A program made the position numbers and the translations under genes. Below, in pieces: positions 1-6,614 of a DNA stretch of 7,699 nucleotides. The DNA lies in assembly GCA_946886875.1 (NCBI GenBank), contig CAMPJN010000175.1:1-7699 (forward strand), written 5' to 3'. The stretch is from an uncultured Pseudomonas sp. Its GTDB lineage: Bacteria; Pseudomonadota; Gammaproteobacteria; Pseudomonadales; Pseudomonadaceae. Below the pieces are notes generated by a model, which saw only the letters and a list, made by a program, of their open reading frames with translations, ran no database searches and had not been told where the DNA came from. Position 1 is the first letter of the stretch, and each line of letters opens with the position of its first letter.

Positions 1-567
1 CAGCGAGCGCCGCGAATCGCCGAGGAGCAGCGCCTTCTCCGCGGCCATGCCCGGATAGCCGAGGGACAGACGCATCAGAAAACGGTCGAGCTGGGATTCC
101 GGCAAGGCGAAGGTGCCGCCCTGGCTGACCGGGTTCTGCGTGGCGATGACGAAAAAGGGCTCAGGCAGTGGCCGGGTCGCGCCCTCGATGGTCACCTGGC
201 CCTCCTCCATGGCTTCCAGCAGCGCGCTCTGGCTTTTCGGCGTGGCGCGGTTGATCTCATCGGCCAGCACCAGTTCGGCGAAGATCGGCCCGGGGTGGAA
301 CACGAACTGACCGGTGTCCTTGTCGAACACCGAGGTGCCGAGAATATCGCCCGGCAGCAGGTCAGAGGTGAACTGGATACGCTGGAAGCTCAGGCCCAGC
401 ACCCTGGCCAAGGCATGACTGAGGGTAGTCTTGCCCATCCCCGGCAAGTCTTCGATCAACAGGTGGCCGCGCGCCAACAGGCAGGTCAAGGCCAGACGCA
501 CCTGGCCCTCCTTGCCGAGCAATACCTGGTTCACCGCCTGCAATACGTTATCGAGTTTGCGCACCAT
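1..567 (-). CDS. MoxR-family AAA+ ATPase, N-terminal part (gene runs off the left edge)
   Basis: The 189 visible residues form most of the AAA+ core of a MoxR ATPase. This family acts as a cytoplasmic chaperone, usually with von Willebrand factor A-domain partners, in maturing enzyme complexes or in envelope stress. Visible motifs are Walker A at about residues 42-48 (PGMGKTT), the MoxR stretch LLPGDILG at 70-77, Walker B at about 100-104 with the Asp-Glu pair (D103, E104) followed by INRA, sensor 1 at 142-146 (ATQNP, N145), and LPESQLDRF near 155-163. The start at 567 is supported by AAGGAG on the minus strand (572-577), 4 bases upstream. The C-terminal lid lies outside the window. MoxR genes are commonly followed by DUF58 and vWA genes, which would lie to the left, so the partner cannot be seen. 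The gene is divergent from the P-type ATPase gene. Family assignment is firm; the specific role is unknown. Confidence 0.93.
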   Translation of the reverse strand, partial: MVRKLDNVLQAVNQVLLGKEGQVRLALTCLLARGHLLIEDLPGMGKTTLSHALARVLGLSFQRIQFTSDLLPGDILGTSVFDKDTGQFVFHPGPIFAELVLADEINRATPKSQSALLEAMEEGQVTIEGATRPLPEPFFVIATQNPVSQGGTFALPESQLDRFLMRLSLGYPGMAAEKALLLGDSRRSL

Positions 568-735
568 CAATCTCCTTGGCCAATCCGTCGATGCTACTGG
601 TCGCGCTCGCAGTGGCAAAGGCTGGTTAAACCTTTGCTGACAAATATGTGAAGGAATGCCTTGATCCAAGCCAATATCGGGCCGCAACAAAAGACCTAAG
701 GTGAGGCCAGACAATCGAAACAGAAGGATTTCAGC
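568..735. promoter_or_regulatory. Divergent intergenic region between the MoxR ATPase and P-type ATPase genes
   Basis: This 168-base stretch must hold the start signals for both divergent genes. I see the ribosome binding sites at each edge (AAGGAG for MoxR, minus strand; AAGGA at 724-728 for the ATPase, 7 bases before its ATG). I could not find a -35/-10 pair that matches consensus well on either strand. The middle is less GC-rich than the flanking genes, as expected for a promoter region. It also carries the inverted repeat listed separately. No small ORF here looks genuine. Confidence 0.6.
615..637. repeat. Perfect 7-bp inverted repeat, candidate operator
   Basis: GCAAAGG (615-621) is followed after 9 bases by its exact reverse complement CCTTTGC (631-637). 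The centre itself contains GGTT-A-AACC, a second small dyad with almost the same axis (624-632). The distance between half-site centres is 16 bases, so the halves would lie on roughly the same DNA face only for a protein tolerating about one and a half turns. It lies in the divergent promoter region, which suits a regulator site. No binding protein can be named from the sequence, and a chance dyad is possible. Confidence 0.35.
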
Positions 736-3420
736 ATGAGCGCTATTCCCCCTGACGACTGGCATGCCCGTAGCGGCGAGGAATGTCTGCGGGTACAGAA
801 TAGCCAACTCAGCGGTCTGGATGACGCCGAAGCCCAGCGCCGCCTGCGCGAGCATGGTCCCAATCGTTTGCCGCAGGCGCGACATAAAGGTCCGTTGCGG
901 CGCTTGCTGCTGCAATTTCACAACCTGTTGATTTACGTGCTGTTGGCCGCCAGCTTGCTCACCTTGCTGCTCGGCCAATGGCTCGACAGCGCAGTGATCT
1001 TCGCCGTGGTGCTGATCAATGCGCTGATCGGCTTTATCCAGGAAGGCAAGGCCGAGCAGGCCATGCGCGCAATCCAGAGCATGCTGACCCTGGAAAGCCG
1101 CGTACGCCGCGACGGCAAGGTGCAGAGCGTGCCGGCCGAGCAACTGGTGCCCGGCGACTTGGTACTGCTCGAAGCCGGCGACCGGGTGCCCGCAGACCTG
1201 CGCCTGCTGGAAAGCCGCGACCTGCGAATCGAGGAAGCCGCGTTGACCGGCGAATCCCTGCCGGCGAACAAGCACAGCGCCGCTGTCGCCGTCGACGCCA
1301 GTCTGGGTGACAGGTGCGGCATGGCCTACTCCGGCACCCTGGTCAGCGCCGGTCACGGTGCCGGCGTGGTGGTCGCCACCGCCGGGCATACCGAACTGGG
1401 GCGCATCAGCCATATGCTCGGCGCCGTGGTCAGCCTGCAAACGCCGCTACTGGCGGACATGGCGCGCTTCGCCCGGCATCTCACGCTGATCATCCTCGGC
1501 TTGGCGCTGCTGACCTTCGCCTTCGGCGTATGGCTGCGCGACTACAGCCCCAGCGACATGCTAATGGCCGCGGTCGGCCTGGCCGTGGCGGCAATCCCGG
1601 AAGGTTTACCGGCGGTACTGACGATCATTCTCGCCCTGGGCGTGCAGCGCATGGCCAAACGCCAGGCGATTGTTCGGCGCCTGCCGGCGGTGGAGAGTTT
1701 GGGCGCAGTCACGGTGATCTGCTCGGACAAGACCGGCACCCTGACGCGCAACGAAATGACCGTGCAGCAAGTATTCACCAGCGCCCACCACTACCAGATC
1801 GAGGGCGTCGGCTACGCCCCGACGGGCAGCGTGCGCTGCGACGATGGCCGGCTTTGCCGACTCGATAGCGCCGACGACCTGCGCGAACTGGCGCGCGCCG
1901 GCCTGCTGGCCAACAACGCCAGCCTGCATCTGCTGGAACAAAGCTGGTGCATCAGCGGCGACCCCACCGAAGCCGCGCTACTGACATTGGCCGGCAAAGT
2001 GGGCCTGGAACATCAGCATGAACTGCAGAATCTGCCGCAGATCGATGCCATTCCCTTCAGCTCGGAGCTGCACTGCACCGCCAGCCTGCACCATGACCAT
2101 GGGGGCCACAGTTTTATCTACCTGCTCGGCGCGCCGGAGCGCTTGCTCGAAGTATGCAATCGGCAATGGCGCGATGGCCGCGACGAACCGCTTAACCTCA
2201 AATACTGGCACGCCCAACTCGAACAAGGCGCCAGCCAGGGTTTGCGCATGCTCGGCCTGGCCATGCGCACGTTGGCGGGCGGACAGCTCGAGTTGAGCTA
2301 TGCCGACCTGCAAGGCGATTTCGTTCTGCTCGGCCTGGTCGGCATGCTCGACCCGCCCCGTGAAGAAGCGATCCGCGCTATCGCCGACTGCCACAGCGCC
2401 GGCATTCGGGTCAAGATGATCACCGGAGACCACGCCGCAACCGCCAGCAGCATCGCCGCACGCCTGGGTCTGGGCGGCGCGGCGGCACTGACCGGAGCGC
2501 AGTTGGATCAACTCAGCGACGCCGAACTGGACGCGCGCCTACGTGATACCCATGTATTCGCTCGCACCAGCCCGGCGCACAAATTGCGCCTGGTCGAACG
2601 TTTACAAGCGGTCGGTGAACGGGTGGCGATGACCGGCGACGGGGTCAACGACGCGCCGGCGCTGAAGCGCGCCGATATCGGTATCGCCATGGGCATCAAG
2701 GGCACCGAGGCGGCCAAGGAGGCAGCGCAGATGGTACTGGCCGACGACAATTTCGCCACCATCGCCCATGCCGTCGAGGAAGGTCGCGCGGTCTATGACA
2801 ACCTGCGCAAATCCATCCTCTTCATCATCCCCACCAGTGCCGGCGAAGCCTTGATTCTGTTGGCAGCCATCGCCCTCGGGCTGACCCTGCCGATCACCCC
2901 GCTGCAGATTCTCTGGGTCAATATGATCACGGCGGTGACCCTGGCCCTGGCGCTGGCCTTCGAGCCGGCCGAAGCCAACCTGATGCGCCGCCCGCCAAGA
3001 GACCCGCGCCTGCCGCTGCTGACCGCGCAACTGCTCTGGCGCGTAACTTGTGTCGCCGTGCTGATGACCCTGGCCGGCCTCGGCCTGTTTCTCTACAGCC
3101 AGGCACTCGGCTGGAGCCTGGAAAGCAGCCGTTCCTTGGCGGTGAATGCCTTGGTTGCTGGCGAAATCGGTTACCTGTTCAGCAGTCGCCGCCTCGAAGG
3201 CCCGGCCAATTTCGGCCTGCGCGACAACCCGGCAATCTGGTCCATGGTTTTGCTGCTGGTGGCCATGCAGTTGGCGTTCACCTACTGGTCGCCGTTGCAG
3301 CAACTGTTCGGCACCGCCGATCTGCCGGCACTCGCCTGGGGCGGCTGCTTGCTGGTCGCGTTAGCGATATGCGCGCTGATTGAGGCGGAGAAGTGGCTGG
3401 TTCGGCGCCTCCAAAATTAA
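736..3420 (+). CDS. P2-type cation-transporting P-type ATPase
   Basis: This is an inner-membrane ion pump that couples ATP hydrolysis, through an aspartyl-phosphate, to cation transport. All catalytic landmarks are present: a cation-ATPase N-terminal domain (about 8-78), the actuator TGES loop (171-174), PEGLP in TM4 (288-292), the phosphorylation site CSDKTGTLT with D331, GDPTE (408-412), DPPR (539-542), TGDH (563-566) and the hinge [10 protein letters not shown] (633-642). Ten membrane segments are predicted, near 58-79, 82-101, 248-267, 274-303, 693-715, 719-743, 765-788, 801-816, 834-850 and 865-883. The length of 894 fits the family. The start has AAGGA 7 bases upstream. Compared from memory with the Ca2+ pump SERCA, TM4 Glu (E289) and TM5 Glu (E704) are kept, but TM5 Asn is Ser (S701) and TM6 Asp is Ala (A733, in WVNMITA). 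It is therefore not safely a Ca2+ pump. The usual KGAPE lysine is Leu (L464). The substrate is undetermined; many such genes are labelled Ca2+ or Mg2+ ATPase by default. It is convergent with the chemoreceptor gene, 36 bases away. Confidence 0.95.
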   Translation: MSAIPPDDWHARSGEECLRVQNSQLSGLDDAEAQRRLREHGPNRLPQARHKGPLRRLLLQFHNLLIYVLLAASLLTLLLGQWLDSAVIFAVVLINALIGFIQEGKAEQAMRAIQSMLTLESRVRRDGKVQSVPAEQLVPGDLVLLEAGDRVPADLRLLESRDLRIEEAALTGESLPANKHSAAVAVDASLGDRCGMAYSGTLVSAGHGAGVVVATAGHTELGRISHMLGAVVSLQTPLLADMARFARHLTLIILGLALLTFAFGVWLRDYSPSDMLMAAVGLAVAAIPEGLPAVLTIILALGVQRMAKRQAIVRRLPAVESLGAVTVICSDKTGTLTRNEMTVQQVFTSAHHYQIEGVGYAPTGSVRCDDGRLCRLDSADDLRELARAGLLANNASLHLLEQSWCISGDPTEAALLTLAGKVGLEHQHELQNLPQIDAIPFSSELHCTASLHHDHGGHSFIYLLGAPERLLEVCNRQWRDGRDEPLNLKYWHAQLEQGASQGLRMLGLAMRTLAGGQLELSYADLQGDFVLLGLVGMLDPPREEAIRAIADCHSAGIRVKMITGDHAATASSIAARLGLGGAAALTGAQLDQLSDAELDARLRDTHVFARTSPAHKLRLVERLQAVGERVAMTGDGVNDAPALKRADIGIAMGIKGTEAAKEAAQMVLADDNFATIAHAVEEGRAVYDNLRKSILFIIPTSAGEALILLAAIALGLTLPITPLQILWVNMITAVTLALALAFEPAEANLMRRPPRDPRLPLLTAQLLWRVTCVAVLMTLAGLGLFLYSQALGWSLESSRSLAVNALVAGEIGYLFSSRRLEGPANFGLRDNPAIWSMVLLLVAMQLAFTYWSPLQQLFGTADLPALAWGGCLLVALAICALIEAEKWLVRRLQN

Positions 3421-3448
3421 CCGGCGACTAAACAGCCATAGCCGCCGG
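3413..3448 (-). terminator. Intrinsic terminator of the chemoreceptor gene, overlapping the ATPase stop
   Basis: Read on the minus strand, arms at 3439-3448 and 3421-3430 form a 10-bp stem (CCGGCGGCTA with TAGTCGCCGG, including one G-U pair) around an 8-base loop. The stem is followed directly by TTAATTTT (complement of 3413-3420). It begins 8 bases after the chemoreceptor stop codon. On the plus strand the same hairpin has an A/C mismatch and no T run after it, so it should act mainly on minus-strand transcripts. The U-rich tail is encoded by the last Asn codon, the stop and adjoining bases of the convergent ATPase gene. The structure was worked out by eye with no folding energy calculated. 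Confidence 0.6.
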
Positions 3449-3456
3449 CGAACGCC

Positions 3457-5421
3457 TTACAGACGGAAATGCCCGGCCATGGTCTGCAATTCGCGGCCCA
3501 GATCGGCGAGTTGGGCGCTGGAGGCAGCGGATGCCTGCATGGCCGTCGCGGACTGATCGGAAATATCGCGAATGGAGGTCACGCTGCGATTGATCTCCTC
3601 GGCCACCGCGGTCTGCTCTTCCGCCGCCGCGGCGATCTGCTGGTTCATTTCGAAAATCAGCGTCACCGCCTCGGCAATATCGGCCAAGGCGCCCTCGGTC
3701 TGATTGGCGTCGGTTACCGCCTGATCCACCCGCGTGCCAATCTGGCGCATCGCGTCCACCGAACGCCGCGCGCCATCGCGCAAGACCACGACCAAACTCT
3801 CGATCTCGGTGGTGGAATGCTGGGTTCGCTTGGCCAACGCCCGCACCTCATCGGCCACCACGGCGAAGCCACGGCCCTGGTCGCCCGCCCTTGCCGCTTC
3901 GATGGCCGCATTCAGCGCAAGCAGGTTGGTCTGCTCGGCAACGCTCTTGATCACATCCAGGATCGCTTCGATACGTTGCGTGTCCTGGCTCAGCGTTTCG
4001 ATGCTATGGGTGGTATTGGTCATCGCCTCCGCCAGTTGGTTGATTCGCTCCAAGGTCTGGCGCACCACAGTGCCGCCGATGCCGACGCACTCCTCGGCGC
4101 GTCCGGTCGAGGTTGCCGCGGCCTCGGCGTTGCGCGCGACCTCATGCACGGTGGCGGTCATTTCGCTCATGGCGGTGGCGACCTGCTCGGTCTCCTCCTT
4201 CTGGCTATCGACCCCTTGGCGGGTCTGTTCGGTAACCGTCGCCAGGTCCTGGGCCGAAGCGGAAATCTGCACGACACCGGCCTGCAACCGGCCGACCATG
4301 CTGCGCAAATTAGTCGACATTTCCTGCATCGCGGCGAACAGCTGGCCGATTTCATCGCTGCGCTGCACCTCGATCTGCGTACTCAGATCGCCGGCGGCAA
4401 TCAACCTGGCCAGTGCGATCACCTGCTTTAGCGGCCGCACGATCAACAGGGTGATCAGCACCGTGGCCAATAGGCCGATCGCCAGGGCCAGAACACTGGC
4501 GACCAGAATCAACCAGGTGCTGCGCTGCAACTGGCGCTGCATCTGCGTCATTTGCACGGCATAGGCCTGATCCATTCGATCGAGAATCGCCCTGGCCTGT
4601 TCGACCAGGCGCTCATGCTCCTGACGCTGCTGCCGCAGCAGGCTGGTGTACTCCTGCAGTCGCTGGCTGAAGGAGTCGACATTACCGATGACCTCGACCA
4701 GCACCGAGGCATAGCCGGGGCTATCCATCGCATCGCGTAACTCGCCCGCCAACCGCTGTGCATCGAGTGCTTCGCTAATTTCCTCCTGGCTCACCTCGCC
4801 GGTGCTGCGGCTTTGCTCGAGGCGCACACGGGCTTGACCGAGCGCCTGCAATAGCAACTGATGCACCCGGCTCATCTGGCCGGCCTGGATTACCGCATCG
4901 GCGCCATCGACGCCCTGGCTGCTCTTGAGTAAGTCGAGGCCATCTTCGGCGAGCCCTTCCTGGAGCAAGTCGAGACTGTTGGCCGCACTGACGACCAGCC
5001 AATTGGCCGCATCCAGGGACACGCTCATGTTGTCGGTAAGGTCGGCGTAGCGATCGAAAGCGAGCAGATACTGCGCAATCAACTCGTCGACTTCGTTCAA
5101 TGCTTCGCCTTCGCTGGGCGGCAGCTCGGCGTTCAAGGTTTCGCTGCTCTGCAGGATGGCCTGTGCCTGTGCATGCAGCTGCTCGCGCTGTTGCTTATCG
5201 CCAGTGAGGGCGAATGTCTGCTCGACCTGGCGCAGCTGCAGAACCTGAACGTTGATGGCGCTCATCCGCTCGAGGAAAGCCGAGCGCACACCCAACTCGT
5301 GCAATGCGGAAAAGCCGGTGGCGGCCACTACCGCGGTCAACGCCAGCACCACACCAAAGCCGAGCAGCAGCTTTGTCGCCGTGCTCAAACTAGCAATCCG
5401 CCGCTGCATCGCACTCCACAT
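3457..5421 (-). CDS. Methyl-accepting chemotaxis protein with large periplasmic helical sensor domain
   Basis: This is a transmembrane chemoreceptor that signals through CheA/CheW to the flagellar motor or a related pathway. Its 654 residues comprise TM1 (about 17-37), a periplasmic domain of about 265 residues predicted to be almost all helical (38-302), TM2 (303-328), a HAMP linker (about 328-380, with P330 and the DEIG motif 356-359), and a long cytoplasmic coiled coil. The highly conserved hairpin tip is at about 491-533 (EQTNLLALNAAIEAARAG, then GRGFAVVADEVRALA). Glu/Gln-rich helix stretches near 407-423 and 600-610 are likely methylation regions. The size and helical character of the sensor fit a helical bimodular (HBM) domain, as in McpS of P. 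putida, better than a 4-helix bundle or a Cache domain; this is inference, and the ligand is unknown. The protein ends in HFRL, with no CheR-tethering pentapeptide. The reading frame is open upstream to 5475, but 5421 is chosen because a strong ribosome site precedes it and TM1 is then placed normally. Confidence 0.95.
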   Translation of the reverse strand: MWSAMQRRIASLSTATKLLLGFGVVLALTAVVAATGFSALHELGVRSAFLERMSAINVQVLQLRQVEQTFALTGDKQQREQLHAQAQAILQSSETLNAELPPSEGEALNEVDELIAQYLLAFDRYADLTDNMSVSLDAANWLVVSAANSLDLLQEGLAEDGLDLLKSSQGVDGADAVIQAGQMSRVHQLLLQALGQARVRLEQSRSTGEVSQEEISEALDAQRLAGELRDAMDSPGYASVLVEVIGNVDSFSQRLQEYTSLLRQQRQEHERLVEQARAILDRMDQAYAVQMTQMQRQLQRSTWLILVASVLALAIGLLATVLITLLIVRPLKQVIALARLIAAGDLSTQIEVQRSDEIGQLFAAMQEMSTNLRSMVGRLQAGVVQISASAQDLATVTEQTRQGVDSQKEETEQVATAMSEMTATVHEVARNAEAAATSTGRAEECVGIGGTVVRQTLERINQLAEAMTNTTHSIETLSQDTQRIEAILDVIKSVAEQTNLLALNAAIEAARAGDQGRGFAVVADEVRALAKRTQHSTTEIESLVVVLRDGARRSVDAMRQIGTRVDQAVTDANQTEGALADIAEAVTLIFEMNQQIAAAAEEQTAVAEEINRSVTSIRDISDQSATAMQASAASSAQLADLGRELQTMAGHFRL

Positions 5422-5426
5422 ATGCT

Positions 5427-5434
5427 CTCCTCCC
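5427..5434 (-). promoter_or_regulatory. Ribosome binding site deciding the chemoreceptor start
   Basis: On the minus strand GGGAGGAG lies 5 bases before the ATG at 5421. The alternative in-frame ATG at 5475 is preceded by a pyrimidine-rich TCCTCCTA stretch, the opposite of a Shine-Dalgarno site. The longer start would also add 18 residues, rich in Gly and Arg, ahead of the membrane anchor. The shorter 654-residue protein is therefore preferred. Confidence 0.8.
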
Positions 5435-5487
5435 AGCCCGCCGACACGCAGCCAGTCGCCGCGAGCCTGCAACATTAGGAGGACAAG

Positions 5488-5510
5488 GCTGCTGGCGACA
5501 AGCCAGCAGC
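5488..5510. repeat. Perfect 9-bp hairpin in the chemoreceptor leader
   Basis: GCTGCTGGC (5488-5496) and its exact complement GCCAGCAGC (5502-5510) enclose a 5-base loop. The hairpin lies 66 bases upstream of the chemoreceptor start and about 75 bases downstream of the flavin reductase stop. It could be a terminator or transcript-end stabiliser for the flavin reductase mRNA, a structured leader of the chemoreceptor mRNA, or a DNA operator. On the minus strand it is followed by CTTGTCCTCC rather than a clean U run. On the plus strand a TTTTT occurs only 12 bases later, with no plus-strand gene to terminate. The role is unresolved; the structure itself is plain. I could not identify a good promoter in the surrounding 163-base gap (5422-5584). 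Confidence 0.55.
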
Positions 5511-5584
5511 GCGATAGTGGAGTTTTTAGCTAAATGAAGGTCGTTTTTTGCCACTCTCAGGCGGCCGGACCGCTGACGCAAGCC

Positions 5585-6193
5585 CTAACTCGGCCGTTGC
5601 AGCTCGAAGCGCTGTTGGGTGCGACTGTAAGCCGCCCCGCCCAGGCGCCCGACCAGATCGAGTTTGCCCGCATCGATACGTCCTTGCGGGTCCAATACCT
5701 GGTCATCGATATGCGCCAACAGCACCTCGGCGAAGATCAGATGGCAGTTGGGGGTGGCCGCCGGATAAGGCTGGATCTGCGCCACACGACACTCGAAGGC
5801 AACCGGAGCGCCGAGCACACGCGGCGGAGCGACCTGGAGCGACGGCTGGCTGGCAATCTCGCAGTGCTCGAACTCACTGACCCCGTGGGGCAACACCGCA
5901 GCCGAAGCGTTCATCGCCTCGGCCTGGGCGAACGAGACCAGTTGAATCACCAACTCGCCGGTTTCCTGGGCATTGCGCAAGGTGTCCTTGAGGCTATCGT
6001 CATCGCGCATGCCGACATTGACCATCAAGGTCGGCGGCTCATCGCTGATCACCTGAAAGAAGCTGAAAGGCGCCAGGTTACTGACGCCTGCGGCTGACAG
6101 AGTGGAGACCCAAGCTATTGGTCGTGGCGTCACAGTGGACGTCAACCAGCGATAGCATTGCAGGGGGCTTAGTTGGGTGAAATCGAGCAGCAT
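5585..6193 (-). CDS. Flavin reductase-like protein (FMN-binding split barrel)
   Basis: This 202-residue cytoplasmic protein belongs to the flavin reductase-like/DIM6-NTAB family, whose members bind FMN in a split beta-barrel and often reduce flavin with NAD(P)H, for themselves or a partner oxygenase. The diagnostic parts are TPRPIAWVST (22-31), NLAPFSFF (39-46), which in the family line the flavin phosphate and ring pocket, SLKDTLRN (67-74), SEFEHC (106-111) and a C-terminal GRLGGAAYSRT (182-192). There is no signal peptide. The ATG at 6193 has no clear Shine-Dalgarno site but lies only 9 bases after the lipoprotein stop codon, so translation is probably coupled. The start is supported by the motif spacing: TPRPIAWVST about 20 residues in is normal for the family. 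No oxygenase partner is adjacent, so whether it is a reductase or another flavoprotein cannot be said. Family certain, substrate unknown. Confidence 0.9.
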   Translation of the reverse strand: MLLDFTQLSPLQCYRWLTSTVTPRPIAWVSTLSAAGVSNLAPFSFFQVISDEPPTLMVNVGMRDDDSLKDTLRNAQETGELVIQLVSFAQAEAMNASAAVLPHGVSEFEHCEIASQPSLQVAPPRVLGAPVAFECRVAQIQPYPAATPNCHLIFAEVLLAHIDDQVLDPQGRIDAGKLDLVGRLGGAAYSRTQQRFELQRPS

Positions 6194-6202
6194 ATTAGTA
6201 GG

Positions 6203-6481
6203 CTAGCGACCGGCACGCGATTCGCGGATATAGAAGCGAGCTTTCTCGGCTTTCTGCGCACAGCCGCGGAAGGCTTCGAACTGTTGCTGGGTTTTCGCCC
6301 CGGTCATCAACGACAGCGCCTTGGAATAACTCACGGTACCGGCGAAGCCCTCGGCCTTGGCCAGATCCAGCTCACGCCAGGCGGCGTCCAGTTGGCTCGC
6401 GCAACTGTCGCGGTAAGCGGTTTTACCGGCGCAACCGGACAGCACCAGAACAACCATCGATAAACAAAGCAAGGCTTTCAT
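6203..6481 (-). CDS. Small outer-membrane lipoprotein of unknown function
   Basis: The product is 92 residues and begins with a type II signal peptide: Lys2, a hydrophobic core (3-14) and the lipobox LSGC (14-17). Cleavage before C17 would leave a 76-residue lipidated protein. The residue after Cys is Ala, not Asp, so sorting to the outer membrane is expected. The mature part is mostly helical and charged, with two further cysteines (C27 and C74) that could form a disulfide in the periplasm. I recognise no domain. AGGGG lies 5 bases before the ATG at 6481 on the minus strand, confirming the start. The gene sits 133 bases after selU and 9 bases before the flavin reductase gene, so it is probably the first gene of a two-gene transcript. 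A functional link to the flavoprotein is not apparent, as they occupy different compartments. Confidence 0.85.
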   Translation of the reverse strand: MKALLCLSMVVLVLSGCAGKTAYRDSCASQLDAAWRELDLAKAEGFAGTVSYSKALSLMTGAKTQQQFEAFRGCAQKAEKARFYIRESRAGR

Positions 6482-6568
6482 ACATACCCCTAAAAGCTAG
6501 ATAGAGAGTTAAAACTCGGAGCTCATGGAAATTACCTATGAGGTTTTCCACAAGTTCTCGTTTAGACG

Positions 6569-6596
6569 CGCGCATGACATTAAAGTGCCATGCACG
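6569..6596 (-). terminator. Hairpin between selU and the lipoprotein gene, possible terminator
   Basis: On the minus strand CGTGCATGGCA (6586-6596) can pair with TGTCATGCGCG (6569-6579) over 11 positions, 9 Watson-Crick and 2 G-U, around a 6-base loop. It starts 18 bases after the selU stop codon, where a terminator would be expected. It is followed by CGTCTAAACG, not a U tract, so it is not a canonical intrinsic terminator. It could instead protect the 3' end of selU mRNA, act in the leader of the lipoprotein transcript, or be a DNA-binding site. The rest of the gap (6482-6568) has an AT-richer stretch that could hold the lipoprotein promoter, but I see no clear -35/-10 pair. Confidence 0.4.
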
Positions 6597-6614
6597 AACG
6601 ATTTGTCCGGTGAA

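Noticed and set aside
2602..3303. 233-codon minus-strand open frame inside the P-type ATPase gene
   Set aside because: It is a Gln/Arg/Gly-rich shadow of the ATPase coding strand with no family resemblance and no ribosome site of note.
3469..4431. 320-codon plus-strand open frame opposite the chemoreceptor
   Set aside because: It lies entirely antisense to a well-conserved chemoreceptor, its His/Gly/Leu-rich translation has no recognisable domain, and long antisense frames are expected in GC-rich DNA.
5422..5475. Longer chemoreceptor reading frame starting at 5475 (672 residues)
   Set aside because: No Shine-Dalgarno site precedes that ATG, while a strong GGGAGGAG site lies inside the extension, directly ahead of the ATG at 5421, and the shorter form places TM1 normally.
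5523..5527. Plus-strand terminator made of the 5488-5510 hairpin and the TTTTT run
   Set aside because: The T run begins 12 bases after the stem, too far for an intrinsic terminator, and no plus-strand gene lies upstream to be terminated.
5422..5584. FliA (sigma-28) or sigma-54 promoter for the chemoreceptor
   Set aside because: I looked for TAAA/GCCGATAA-type and TGGCAC/TTGC-type elements; only fragments such as TGGCA followed by an A run were present, without the second element at proper spacing.
5534..6097. 187-codon plus-strand open frame opposite the flavin reductase
   Set aside because: It is antisense to a gene with clear family motifs; its translation matches nothing recognisable and looks like a codon-bias artefact.
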